Notes: a model not told the origin generated them from the sequence alone. 30,297 bases of DNA from JADJWR01 sp964509545 (GCA_964509545.1 CAZDXQ010000048.1:1-30297); one strand, 5' to 3'. Shown: positions 18,833 through 26,960, numbered from the stretch's first letter. Made by a program: numbers and translations.

Positions 18833-19012
18833 CAGAGGTTCGGCTCGGAAGTGCAGGCGATCGATGCCTACGACCCGATCGCGACGTTTCGCCGCGCTCT
18901 CGATGACCGATCGTGGCCTGCGCCCGCTACTGTCGCTCGCGGCGCGGCGGTTTTCAATAGGGAAGGCCGCGGGCGCATGGCGGCCATCGTCGGCCTGCCG
19001 GCGTCGCCGCGC

Positions 19013-19333
19013 CTATACGTCCTCGCCGACGGTGCCGAACTCCACCGGCGATCGCGCGTAGAACACGCGCACGCCGTGCTCGCGCAGATGCGCGAACAGC
19101 CTCTCGGTCTCGTCGACGCTCGCCACCATCGTCACCTCGACCGGCTGATCGGCCAGTTCGAAGAAGCGGGCCGAGTGGATCCGGCGGTGATGACCGTAGC
19201 CTTCGGCTCCGAGAACGGCCGTGGCGCCGCGCACGCCGAGGGCGCGCGCGCTCTCGATCAGCCAGTCGGCCAGCGGCCGTCCCTCATGACGATGGTCCTG
19301 CTGGGTAAAGAACGTGATCTGGAATCCCTGCAT
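19013..19333 (-). CDS. DUF190 protein linked to the fluoride channel
   Basis: This 106-residue protein of the DUF190 family has a ferredoxin-like, PII-like fold. Its signatures are ITFFTQQDHRHEGRPLADWL and the central GVRGATAVLGAEGYGHHRRI, followed by the strand PVEVTMVASVDE. Many members sit beside crcB, and this one starts 9 bp after the crcB stop, behind GGAGGGAA. The role is thought to be accessory or regulatory for the channel, but it is not established. It is encoded as the second gene of a two-gene operon. A 180-bp stretch without a gene separates it from the formate dehydrogenase operon. Confidence 0.87.
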   Translation of the reverse strand: MQGFQITFFTQQDHRHEGRPLADWLIESARALGVRGATAVLGAEGYGHHRRIHSARFFELADQPVEVTMVASVDETERLFAHLREHGVRVFYARSPVEFGTVGEDV

Positions 19334-19342
19334 CGTTCCCTC

Positions 19343-19726
19343 CTATGCCGCGCGCAGCCACACAAACGTGGCGATGCCCAGCACCGTACAGGCGAGCGAA
19401 CCCGCCAGGTGCAGCACGACGATCGCCAGCGCCGAGGCGACGTCGCCGCGCTGGGCGGCGCTGACCACCTCGATCGAGAACGTGGAGAACGTCGTCAGCC
19501 CGCCGAGGAAGCCGGTGATGATCAGCAGGCGCCACTCCGGCGACAGCAAGGGGTGTCCGGCGAACCCGGCGAACGCGACGCCGATCAGGTAGCCGCCGAT
19601 CAGGTTGGCCGCCAGCGTGCCGAGGGGAACACTGGGCCACAGGTGGTTCAGCCCGGTGCCCAGCAGCCAGCGCAGCAGGGCGCCGGCCGAAGCGCCGGCA
19701 CAGATCGAGGTCACGCTGAGCAGCAT
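19343..19726 (-). CDS. crcB: Fluoride channel CrcB/FluC
   Basis: This 127-residue protein has four hydrophobic helices, the standard size for FluC. Signature motifs are GALLRWLLG near the start, LGTLAANLIGGYLIG with the conserved Asn, and GFLGGLTTFSTFSIE, the TM3 break containing the TTFST residues that line the fluoride pore. Two antiparallel subunits make a dual-topology channel that lets toxic fluoride leave the cytoplasm. A GGAG lies about seven bases before the ATG. I looked for the fluoride riboswitch pattern upstream and did not find a convincing one. It is cotranscribed with the DUF190 gene. Confidence 0.92.
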   Translation of the reverse strand: MLLSVTSICAGASAGALLRWLLGTGLNHLWPSVPLGTLAANLIGGYLIGVAFAGFAGHPLLSPEWRLLIITGFLGGLTTFSTFSIEVVSAAQRGDVASALAIVVLHLAGSLACTVLGIATFVWLRAA

Positions 19727-19890
19727 GCAGTTCTCCGTCGGGTTCTTGTTCGATGTTCAGCGCCCATCGCCATGATGTGGCTGTCGGGTTGCGCGTCGAG
19801 GGGCGCGTGCAAGCGGATCGTCGACGCGCGCCGCGCGCCGGCCGGATGCCACCACCGGAGCGACCCTCATCGACGTCGACCGCAGGCGCA

Positions 19891-20319
19891 TCATTCGAAT
19901 CGCACTCCCCGCGTCTGCGCGGTCAGGCGCGGGTCGCGCGATTTCACCAGCACCGGCGCGCCGGCGAGAAGTTCGTCGCAGCGCGCGAGTGTTTCCTCCT
20001 GCAGCCGCCGCATCGCCTCGTGCGTGTAGAAGGTCAGGCGCGGCAGCAGGATCACGTTGTCCATGCCGAACAGCGCGCTCAGCCTGTGGCCCTGGCGCGA
20101 CAGCGGCTCCTGCGGGTACGCGTCGAGCCCGGCGCCACCGAGGCGGCCGTCCTGCAGCGCGCGCGGCAGCGCCGCTTGTCGACGATCGCGCCGCGCCAGT
20201 TCGTCCTCGGATACGCCGTCGGGCAGCAGCACCAGTTCGAGTCCTCGCGCCCGCAGGCCGGCGTCCAGATGCGGGCATTCGAGCTCGGCGTCGGTGCGAA
20301 CGGCCTTGGCGGGGGTCAT
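19891..20319 (-). pseudogene. 2-hydroxyacid dehydrogenase with its middle deleted
   Basis: The 142-codon frame starts at an ATG that overlaps the stop of the upstream PLP-enzyme gene (ATGA). The N-terminal piece (AVRTDAELECPHLDA to LPDGVSEDELA, about 42 residues) and the C-terminal piece (ALQDGRLGGAGLDAYPQEPL through ILLPRLTFYTHEAM) match the two ends of D-isomer-specific 2-hydroxyacid dehydrogenases. The roughly 180 residues between, holding the NAD-binding Rossmann fold and the catalytic Arg/Glu region, are absent. At the junction the expected RGAIVDK is read only in a neighbouring frame, and a missing base a few codons later restores frame. The frame is therefore not functional as a dehydrogenase. 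An assembly error could also explain it. Confidence 0.72.
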
Positions 20320-21758
20320 GCGCGGGCCTCTTCGGCGAGGCAGACCTCGAGGATGTCGAGCGCCTGGTCCATCTGGCCGCGGGTGGTGACGAGCGGCGGC
20401 GTCAGCGTCAGCACGTTGCCCATGGTCGTCTTGAAGGACAGGCCGCGCGATAGCGCGCGATAAAGCACGCTCTCGGCGGCGTCGGCTGCCGGCGTCTTCG
20501 CCGCGCGGTCGCTGACCAGTTCGACGCCGAGCAGGAAGCCGCGGCCGCGAACGTCGCCGATCAGCCGGTGGCGCTGCTTCATCTCCTGCAGGCGCGCCAG
20601 CGCATGCGCGCCGACGCGTTCGGCGTTCTCGACCAGGCCTTCGCGCTCGATGACTTCGAGTGTCGCCAGCGCGGCGCGCGCGGTCACCGGATTCTTCTCG
20701 TGCGTGTAGTGGCCGTAGGCGTAGGCACCGGCGACGTCGAGCGTCGCCGGCAGGCGCGCGGCATGCATGCCCGGTGCCGGCTCGGTGCGCGCGATGCAGG
20801 CGGCGATCGGCAGCACGCCGCCGCCGAGCGCCTTGCCCAGCACGACGATGTCGGGCGCCGCGTGGTCGTGCTCGGCGGCGAAGAAGCGCCCGGTCTTGCC
20901 CAGCCCGGTCGGGATTTCGTCGAAGACGAGCAGTGTGCCGTGCGCATGGCAGGCCTCGCGCACCGCCTGCCAGTACCCCGGCGGCGGAATGAAGGGCACC
21001 GCGCGGGCCGGCTCGGCGATCACCGCGGCGACGTCGCCCTCGCGTTCGAGCACGTAACGCACCATTGCCGCGCAGGCCAGTTTGCAGCGGTCGAGGTCCG
21101 GCTGCCCCTGCGCATCGACCGCGTGGCCGTAGGCGCAGCGGTAGCAGCCGAAGGGGGCGACGTGCTCGGTGCCGGGCAGCAGCGGGCCGATGCGGCCCGA
21201 GCGGAACAACGACTCGCCGCCGACGCTCGATGCGCCCAAGCCGGCGCCGTGAAAGGCATCCCAGAAGCTCAGCGTCTTGAAGCGCCCGGTGGCAGCGCGG
21301 GCGAGCTTGATCGCCACTTCGACCGCGTCACTGCCGCCGGTGGTGAAAAGCACCTTGCCGGCGACGCCGGTCAGCCGCCGGAAACGTGCGCCGAGCGCCT
21401 CGGCCAGCTCGACCGCCGCCTCGCTGGCGTATCGGCGCGGCGCGAAGGACAGTTCATCAAGCTGCCGCCTGATCGCGGCGATCACGTGCGGGTGCGCATA
21501 GCCGACGTGGTGCACATTGTTGCCGTGGAAATCCATGTAGCGGCGGCCGGCCAGATCCTCGATCCAGATGCCCTCGGCCCGGCGGATTGCGTTCAGGCAA
21601 GGCGTCGAAACCGACTGGTGCAGGAAGGCCTCGCTGTCGCGCGCGAGCAGCGTGGTCGTCGCCGCATCCAGATGCTCGGCCTGCCAGCGGCTGCGGCGCG
21701 ACGAGAGGTTGACGTCGCTTTCGGACTGGGCGGGATCGTGGGTTGATCGGCTCGTCAT
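20316..21758 (-). CDS. Class III PLP enzyme, probable PbfA-like (R)-HAEP ammonia-lyase
   Basis: This 480-residue fold-type I PLP enzyme resembles class III aminotransferases. Lys309 in VVLGKALGGG binds PLP, Asp280 in LLVFDEIPTG contacts the pyridine nitrogen, and TTGGSDAVEVAIKLA binds the phosphate. The N-terminal signature FLHQSVSTPCL and the segment YMDFHGNNVHHVGY match, from memory, the family of PbfA, which eliminates ammonia from (R)-1-hydroxy-2-aminoethylphosphonate to give phosphonoacetaldehyde. Four cysteines (205, 208, 225, 229) form a CxxC/CxxxC insertion that could bind a metal. No other phosphonate gene is visible nearby, so a generic class III transaminase remains possible. It overlaps the deleted dehydrogenase by 4 bp. 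Confidence 0.6.
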   Translation of the reverse strand: MTSRSTHDPAQSESDVNLSSRRSRWQAEHLDAATTTLLARDSEAFLHQSVSTPCLNAIRRAEGIWIEDLAGRRYMDFHGNNVHHVGYAHPHVIAAIRRQLDELSFAPRRYASEAAVELAEALGARFRRLTGVAGKVLFTTGGSDAVEVAIKLARAATGRFKTLSFWDAFHGAGLGASSVGGESLFRSGRIGPLLPGTEHVAPFGCYRCAYGHAVDAQGQPDLDRCKLACAAMVRYVLEREGDVAAVIAEPARAVPFIPPPGYWQAVREACHAHGTLLVFDEIPTGLGKTGRFFAAEHDHAAPDIVVLGKALGGGVLPIAACIARTEPAPGMHAARLPATLDVAGAYAYGHYTHEKNPVTARAALATLEVIEREGLVENAERVGAHALARLQEMKQRHRLIGDVRGRGFLLGVELVSDRAAKTPAADAAESVLYRALSRGLSFKTTMGNVLTLTPPLVTTRGQMDQALDILEVCLAEEARA

Positions 21759-21872
21759 TCGTCTGTCATCCACGCATGAGGACCGCAGGGTCCTGCGCGT
21801 TGGCAATACGGCGCAGCGCGTAGCGTAGCCGCGGCGAGGCGCAACGACCACGCGCACAGGCACAATCGCGTC

Positions 21873-23024
21873 GTGGCCAAACGAATCGTCTTTCTCGTAC
21901 CGGGCTTCTTCGGCTTCACCTCCGTCGGTGCGGTGAGCTACTTCGAGCACGTCGAGCAGGCGCTTGGGCGCGCTCTGCGCCGCCGCGGGGTCGTGGCGCG
22001 CATCGTGCGCTGCCGGACTCAGCCGACGGCTTCGATCCCGCGCCGCGCCGATGCGCTGCGCCGGCAGGTGATCCGCCGCGGCGGTCTCGCGGCCGAAGAA
22101 CTGCATTTCGTCGGTCATTCGACCGGCGGCCTCGACGTTCGCATGCTGCTCACGCCGGGCGTGAAGATCTCGCAAGGCGATGCCGAAGAGCGCATCGGCC
22201 GGCGGACACGAACCGCCATTTCCGTGGCCACGCCGCATCACGGCACGCCGCTGGCCAATCATTTCGTGACCGTGCAGGGACAGACGCTGCTGCTGGTGGC
22301 CAGCGCGCTGGCGACTTCGGGCCACGGCCGGCGGACCATCCTGGCGGCGGCCAAGGCGATCGCGATGGTCGCCCGGCTGGACGACTGGCTGGGGCGCAGC
22401 GAGGGCCCGCTCGATCGCATCGCGGCGGGCCTGCTGCGCCGGATCCGCTTCGATCGCCGCGACCCCGTGTGGAAATACCTCGGCGAGATCGAGCGCGACC
22501 AGGGCGCGGTGCTGCAACTGACGCCGGAGGGCATCGATCTGTTCGACGCCGCCGTGGCCGATCGCTCCGGCATCGACTACGGCTGCGTTGTTGCCGGCGT
22601 ACCGACGCCGCGCGAGCGACTCCGCACCGGCGAGCTGCTCGACCCGGAGTACGTCGCGCTGCGCTCGGTGTTCCGGCTGCTGCACGGGCTGGCGGCTCGC
22701 CCGCACCGGCACTATCCGTACCCGAAGCCGCCGGCGCCGACGCAGCGGCTGCTCGATCGCGCGCTCGGTTTCAGGGCCACGGCCGCGGTCAACGACGGCA
22801 TCGTGCCGACGCTCAGCCAGCTGCACGGCCGCGTGCTGCACGTCGCCCGCGCCGACCACCTCGACGTGGTCGGGCACTACACGCTGGCCGGCGGCCGCAC
22901 CGCAGACTGGTTGCCCTCCGGCGCCGGCTTCACGCCCGAAGCGTTCGAAGCCACGTGGGACGCGGTGGCGGCAGCGATCGCCGGCGGAAGACGGAGGTCG
23001 GCCGCCCGCCATGGAAACGGCTGA
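21873..23024 (+). CDS. Alpha/beta-hydrolase, lipase-like
   Basis: This 383-residue protein starts at GTG. The lipase-type strand RIVFLVPGFFGF (oxyanion-hole region) is followed by the nucleophile elbow GHSTGG with Ser83, then ATPHHGTPLANHF, typical of lipases and PGAP1-like esterases. The likely acid is Asp308 in NDGIVPTLSQ, and the likely His is His329 or His335 in ADHLDVVGHY. No signal peptide or lid-type insertion is obvious, so it is probably cytoplasmic, and the substrate is unknown. It diverges from the PLP-enzyme gene with a 114-bp spacer. It is followed, 46 bp after its stop, by the TGS GTPase, which may share the transcript. Confidence 0.8.
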   Translation: MAKRIVFLVPGFFGFTSVGAVSYFEHVEQALGRALRRRGVVARIVRCRTQPTASIPRRADALRRQVIRRGGLAAEELHFVGHSTGGLDVRMLLTPGVKISQGDAEERIGRRTRTAISVATPHHGTPLANHFVTVQGQTLLLVASALATSGHGRRTILAAAKAIAMVARLDDWLGRSEGPLDRIAAGLLRRIRFDRRDPVWKYLGEIERDQGAVLQLTPEGIDLFDAAVADRSGIDYGCVVAGVPTPRERLRTGELLDPEYVALRSVFRLLHGLAARPHRHYPYPKPPAPTQRLLDRALGFRATAAVNDGIVPTLSQLHGRVLHVARADHLDVVGHYTLAGGRTADWLPSGAGFTPEAFEATWDAVAAAIAGGRRRSAARHGNG

Positions 23025-23070
23025 CCGACGCGGCTCGATGCCCACCCCTTGATCGGCCAGGTTCCTCGTC

Positions 23071-24111
23071 ATGCCCGCCAACCTCTCGCCCGAGTACAAG
23101 GCCGCGGAGGCCGCGTTTCGGGCGACGCGCGACCCGCGCCAGCGGCTCGAATGCCTGCGCGAGATGCTGCGCACGATTCCCAAGCACAAGGGCACCGAAC
23201 ATCTGCAGGCGGACATCAAGGCCCGCATCAAGGATCTCGGCGAACAGCTCGAAGGCGGGAAGAAGGGCGGCGGCCACGGCGGCCCGGCGCTGGTGATCCG
23301 CCCGGAGGGCGCGGCGCAGATCGCGCTCGTCGGTCCGCCGAACGTCGGCAAGTCGGCGCTGCACGCGCGGCTCACCGGCTCCGCAGCGCAGGCGGCGCCG
23401 TATCCGTTCACGACCCAGTACCCGCAGCCGGGCATGATGCCGTACGAGGACATCCACTTTCAGCTCGTCGACCTGCCGGCGATCGCCGCCGAGCATCCGC
23501 TGCCGTGGCTCGGCAGCACGCTGCAGACCGCGGATGCGGCGCTGCTCGTCATCGATCTGGGCGAGCCCGATTGTCTCGACCAGGTGCAGGACGTGCTGGC
23601 GCTGCTGGCGCGGCGGCGCGTGGCGCTGGACGCGCGCTGGCAGGCCGACGAAGAGGGCGGCAGCAGGTCCGCCGGCGGCGACACCGATCGGGCTGCCGAC
23701 GACCCCTTCGGCGTGCGCCTGCCGACGCTGTTGCTTGCCAACAAGGCCGACCGCCTGGCCGATGCCGAAGCGGAACTTCAGGCGTTTCGCGATCTGGCCG
23801 GCTTGCCGTTTCCGGCAATGGCCGTCTCCGCCGCCACCGGCCGCGGCCTGGGTGAGCTGGGACCGTGGCTGTTTGAACACCTCGGCGTCGTCCGCGTCTA
23901 CACGAAGGTCCCGGGGCACCCGGTGGACCGGCAGCGGCCGTTCACGCTGCGCCGTGGGCAGACCGTCGGCGACGTGGCGCGGCTGGTGCACGGCGATCTC
24001 GGACGCACGCTGCGCTACGCGCGCCTGTGGGGCCCTTCCGGGTTCGACGGCCAGCATGTCGGCATCGAACATCGCGTCGCCGATGGCGACGTGGTCGAAC
24101 TGCACGCCTGA
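23071..24111 (+). CDS. DRG/Obg-like GTPase with C-terminal TGS domain
   Basis: This 346-residue protein begins with a charged helical domain (about 1-65) and a Gly/Lys-rich hinge. The G domain has Walker A GPPNVGKS (88-95), NKAD (224-227) and the SAATG switch (253-257). The G3 motif reads DLPA (134-137) instead of the usual DxxG, and an acidic/Gly insertion sits at about 192-212. The TGS domain, a small RNA-related beta-grasp fold, occupies about residues 276-346 (RPFTLRRGQTVGDVARLVHG). The arrangement resembles the archaeal/eukaryotic DRG family more than bacterial Obg. A ribosome-associated role is inferred from the family. The neighbouring lipase gene gives no functional clue. Confidence 0.8.
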   Translation: MPANLSPEYKAAEAAFRATRDPRQRLECLREMLRTIPKHKGTEHLQADIKARIKDLGEQLEGGKKGGGHGGPALVIRPEGAAQIALVGPPNVGKSALHARLTGSAAQAAPYPFTTQYPQPGMMPYEDIHFQLVDLPAIAAEHPLPWLGSTLQTADAALLVIDLGEPDCLDQVQDVLALLARRRVALDARWQADEEGGSRSAGGDTDRAADDPFGVRLPTLLLANKADRLADAEAELQAFRDLAGLPFPAMAVSAATGRGLGELGPWLFEHLGVVRVYTKVPGHPVDRQRPFTLRRGQTVGDVARLVHGDLGRTLRYARLWGPSGFDGQHVGIEHRVADGDVVELHA

Positions 24112-24439
24112 GCGGTTACGGCCGAGGTCGGCTGTGCAGAGCGGGCAGATCACGACGCGTTGCTCGGCGGCGACGGCCCGAAAGGCAGACCGCAGCCGCT
24201 TCGATGAGCGCACCGCCGCGGCGAAGCGTGGCCGCAGACCGCGAGCAGTTGCGCGGCCGGCACCGCGCTCCGATCGACGATGCAGACGGCGGGCGCGCTG
24301 AATCCCGCTGCCCTGTCCGCCGGACAGCGTTCGCTGCGGGAGCGGGTCGGCGGACTTCGGGCGTTGTCGCAGCGTCGTGACGCGGCGGCGAAGCCGGCGG
24401 AGGGCTGCGCTACGATCGGCTCCGCCTGCAGGAGCCCTG
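24112..24439. other. 328-bp intergenic region with no supported gene
   Basis: Frames on both strands are Arg/Ala-rich without recognisable domains or start signals. A short palindrome, CTGTCCG-C-CGGACAG (24313-24327), sits inside a weak outer inverted repeat (CCCGC at 24304 and GCGGG at 24336). It could be a terminator-like hairpin for the GTPase transcript, but there is no T-run. Confidence 0.4.
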
Positions 24440-25051
24440 ATGCATTTCGTCTGCCTCGACCTCGAAGGTGTGCTGGTGCCTGAAATCTGGATCGCGTTCG
24501 CCGAGCGCACCGGAATCGCCGAGTTTCGCCGCACGACGCGCGACGAGCCGGACTACGACAAGCTGATGCGTTGGCGACTGGGGCTGCTGCGGCAGCATCG
24601 GCTGAAGCTCGCCGACATACAGGCGGTGATCGCGACCATGGCACCGCTGCCTGGCGCGAAGGAATTCCTCGATGCGCTGCGCGCCCGCTATCAGGTGGCG
24701 ATCCTGTCCGACACCTTCTACGAGTTCGCCGATCCGTTGATGACGCAGCTCGGCCGGCCGACGCTGATGTGCAACCGGCTGCTGGTCGACGACGAAGGCT
24801 TCCTCGCCGACTACCGGCTGCGGCAGAGCGACCAGAAGCGGCAGGCGGTGCTGGCGCTGAAGAGCCTGAACTTCCGCGTCATCGCCGCCGGTGATTCGTA
24901 CAACGACACTGGCATGCTCGGTGCCGCCGACGCCGGCTTCTTCATCCACCCGCCGCCGGCGATCGCAGCGCAGTTCCCGCAGTTCGCGGTGCAAGACGAC
25001 TACGCGCAGCTGCGCCGGTCGATCGACGAGGCGGCGGCGCGGCTGGGCTGA
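24440..25051 (+). CDS. thrH: Phosphoserine phosphatase/phosphoserine:homoserine phosphotransferase ThrH
   Basis: This 203-residue HAD-superfamily enzyme resembles Pseudomonas ThrH along its length. Motif I is CLDLEGVLVPEIWIAF with Glu9 in place of the second Asp, a ThrH hallmark. The SDTFYEF segment is motif II, Lys in DQKRQAVLALKSL is motif III, and IAAGDSYNDTGML is motif IV. ThrH removes phosphate from phosphoserine, completing serine synthesis, and can also pass it to homoserine. The ATG at 24440 follows GGAG by five bases and gives the expected N-terminus. It is a single-gene unit converging on the NTF2-like gene. Confidence 0.93.
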   Translation: MHFVCLDLEGVLVPEIWIAFAERTGIAEFRRTTRDEPDYDKLMRWRLGLLRQHRLKLADIQAVIATMAPLPGAKEFLDALRARYQVAILSDTFYEFADPLMTQLGRPTLMCNRLLVDDEGFLADYRLRQSDQKRQAVLALKSLNFRVIAAGDSYNDTGMLGAADAGFFIHPPPAIAAQFPQFAVQDDYAQLRRSIDEAAARLG

Positions 25052-25164
25052 GCCGGCCCGGACGCATCCGTCCGCACCGTTCGGGGTCGCACGCCAGCCG
25101 TCGTCATCATCTTGGCCCTCGCGGGACGAGGTCCCGGCAGCCTGCTGCGCCGCGGGCCGGCCCT

Positions 25165-25186
25165 GCGCCCGGCACCGGCCGGGCGC
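25165..25186. terminator. Hairpin between convergent thrH and NTF2-like genes
   Basis: GCGCCCGGC and GCCGGGCGC form a perfect 9-bp stem with loop ACCG, placed between the two converging genes. It could act as a terminator in both directions. No T-tract flanks it, so efficiency is uncertain. Confidence 0.45.
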
Positions 25187-25191
25187 TGTGC

Positions 25192-25623
25192 TCACGCCCG
25201 AGCGGTCAACCGCTTCAGGACGTCGAGCATGGCCGGCGAAACGTCGGTGTGGTGATGGACCATCTTCCACTGGCCCGCTTCGCGCCGATAGACGTTGGTG
25301 ACGCGGTGATCGATGGCGACCGGGTGCCCGGCGAGCTTCAGCTGTCCGCGCTCGGAACCCAGTTCGTAGGCGAGATCGCCGGTCACGCCGACGATCTGAT
25401 CGTCGAGCCGGATCCGCCCTTCCGAGGCGATCTCGGCCACCTTCCGAAACGAGTCGCGGACCTGACCCCAACCGACCTCCCGGCCGCCGATCGGATGCAT
25501 GGTCGTGACATCCCCGCCCTGCGACCAGATGTCGGCCAGCGAAGTTGCGTCGCCGTTGGCCATGCGGTTCAGTGCCGCATAGAACATCTCCGATGCCTTG
25601 CGAACTTCGTTTTCCGTTGACAT
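25192..25623 (-). CDS. SnoaL/DUF4440-type NTF2-like protein
   Basis: This 143-residue protein has the NTF2-like cone fold. The pattern includes an N-terminal helix pair (ASEMFYAALNRMANGDATSL), IWSQGGDVTTMHPIGGREVG, and the final strands RVTNVYRREAGQWKMVHHHT. Such proteins bind small hydrophobic molecules or serve as dimeric accessory domains; some are enzymes. Function here is unknown. The chosen ATG (complement of CAT, 25621-25623) follows GGGAG by eight bases; an ATG ten codons upstream and longer in-frame extensions look unconserved. The 296-bp spacer to the divergent GYD gene shows no further gene. Confidence 0.82.
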   Translation of the reverse strand: MSTENEVRKASEMFYAALNRMANGDATSLADIWSQGGDVTTMHPIGGREVGWGQVRDSFRKVAEIASEGRIRLDDQIVGVTGDLAYELGSERGQLKLAGHPVAIDHRVTNVYRREAGQWKMVHHHTDVSPAMLDVLKRLTARA

Positions 25624-25919
25624 GCCAAGAGCTCCCTGGGTTCGATCGGTCATGACACACGCGACGTTAAACGCCGCATTCGGCAGCGACGCGAGGTCGC
25701 GGCAGACGGTACTTCCACGCTCGCCCCGCAGGCTATGCACAGTGCGGCGACGGCGGCGGTGAAAGTCGCGCAGTTCCGACCCATTCATGGGAGGCGGTTG
25801 GTTTAACAGCCGTCATTGCGGGATGCTCCGCGCGGTGTCGGGCGGCGCATGCTGTTTTCGCGCATTCGAGGCCGTCGTGCCGGCCTTGCGCGATGCGCTC
25901 ACATGTTTTGGAGGACAGC

Positions 25920-26240
25920 ATGGCCAAGTATCTCTTCGAGGCTCGCTACACGCTGGAAGGCGCCAAGGGACTTGCTCGCGAAGGCGGCACGGGGCGCCGG
26001 GCGGCGGTCGCCAAGATGGCCGAGGGCATGGGCGGCAAGGTGGAATCGTTCTATTACGCCTTCGGCGATGTCGATGCCTACGTGATCGTCGATCTGCCCG
26101 ACAACGTGAGTGCGGCGGCAGCGGCGCTCGCCGTCAATCAGAGCGGCGGCGCGACCGTCAAGACCGTCGTGCTGATGTCGCCGGAGGACGTCGACAAGGC
26201 GGGCAAGAAATCCGTCGACTATCGGCCGCCCGGGCGTTGA
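25920..26240 (+). CDS. GYD-domain protein
   Basis: This 106-residue protein starts at ATG after a strong GGAGGA ribosome-binding site (25910-25915); an in-frame ATG nine codons upstream lacks one. Its sequence MAKYLFEARYTLEGAKGL, followed by ESFYYAFGDVDAYVIVDLPD, is the GYD pattern, a small ferredoxin-like dimeric fold. The family has no assigned reaction, although members are frequent beside aromatic-degradation and stress genes. Here the gene is followed by another small fold, which is frameshifted, and then, on the other strand, by the bcr operon. The context is compatible with, but does not prove, an accessory role in aromatic metabolism. Confidence 0.85.
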   Translation: MAKYLFEARYTLEGAKGLAREGGTGRRAAVAKMAEGMGGKVESFYYAFGDVDAYVIVDLPDNVSAAAAALAVNQSGGATVKTVVLMSPEDVDKAGKKSVDYRPPGR

Positions 26241-26418
26241 GGCTTCGAGTCCGGCAGCGGCGGTCAGGAATCGGCGGGATAACGCACTGCTTTGCTGCGC
26301 GGGCGCCGCGGCTGGCGAAACAGGGTCACGCCGCCGCTTGCGGACGACGGCGACTTCGTGCGCGGCGGGTCGTCGCGAGAATCAATACGGGAGCACGTTT
26401 CTTCATGGGGCAACGACG

Positions 26419-26708
26419 ATGACGTACGCGATCGTGCATTACTTTCCGGCGGTACCAAGGAGCAGTACGAGGCGGCGCTGGCGGCGGTGCATCCCGGCAG
26501 AGACACGCTGCCGGAAGGGCAGATCTTCCATGCGGCAGGCCCGTACGCGGGAGGATGGTCGATCATCGCCGTGCACGAGTCGAAGGAAAGCTGGGAACGG
26601 TTCCGCGACGGCGTTCTGATGCCGAGACTGAAAGCGGGGGTCAAGGGCGGATTCGCCGGACAGCCGCGAGAAATGTGCTTCGCGGTCGACAACCTGCAGC
26701 GTTCGTAG
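26419..26708 (+). pseudogene. Small antibiotic-biosynthesis-monooxygenase-like gene with a frameshift
   Basis: Translation from ATG 26419 gives MTYAIVHYFP and then leaves the sensible frame. From about 26448 the +1 neighbour frame continues without interruption as GGTKEQYEAALAAVHPG through ESWERFRDGVLMPRL to NLQRS and TAG at 26706-26708. Joining the two gives a protein of about 96 residues of a ferredoxin-like small-fold family that I associate with ABM-type domains. The join requires one extra G near 26448-26450 (GG to GGG). Either the gene carries a one-base deletion or the sequence has an error at a short G run. Start and stop signals otherwise look intact. Confidence 0.7.
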
Positions 26709-26803
26709 CCTCCGGAGCAGCACAGGAAGGGTCCGCTTGCGCCCCGCGTCCGTCGTCGGCTTGGCCGCACCCGATTAGCGACAATGCTCAGCAGGACGGA
26801 ACC

Positions 26804-26876
26804 CGTCGTCCTGGCGCAGGCCGGGGCCAAAGTTTGCGACGCCGAGATTGGGTCCCGGCCTGCGCCGGAACGACAC
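26804..26876. repeat. Paired inverted REP-like element
   Basis: Left arm 26804-26828 and right arm 26850-26876 are imperfect inverted copies, sharing for example TGCGCCGGAACGAC on the right and its counterpart GTCGTCCTGGCGCA on the left. About 21 nt separate them. This resembles GC-rich intergenic REP pairs. It lies after the frameshifted gene and downstream of bcrD. Confidence 0.65.
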
Positions 26877-26960
26877 TTACGAGGTCTTGCGTGTCTCGCA
26901 TGCGCGGCTGAGGTTCCTCGCGAATCAGGTGGCCGCAAGTGTCGACGCCCGAGCCACGCC

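Noticed and set aside
18833..19012. Possible short gene between fdsGB and DUF190
   Set aside because: No frame with a start signal or recognisable sequence; treated as intergenic.
4019..19726. Link between the enolase-like gene and the fluoride channel, as both appear in fluoride-responsive gene sets
   Set aside because: They are about 15 kb apart, in different operons and strands, and no fluoride riboswitch was found at either.
19727..19890. Fluoride riboswitch upstream of crcB
   Set aside because: Partial GATG pieces only; the conserved 3' half (CTGATG... type) was not found.
16682..20029. Plus-strand frame of about 1100 codons opposite the formate dehydrogenase and crcB genes
   Set aside because: The opposite strand encodes complete, cofactor-motif-bearing proteins; this frame shows no motif.
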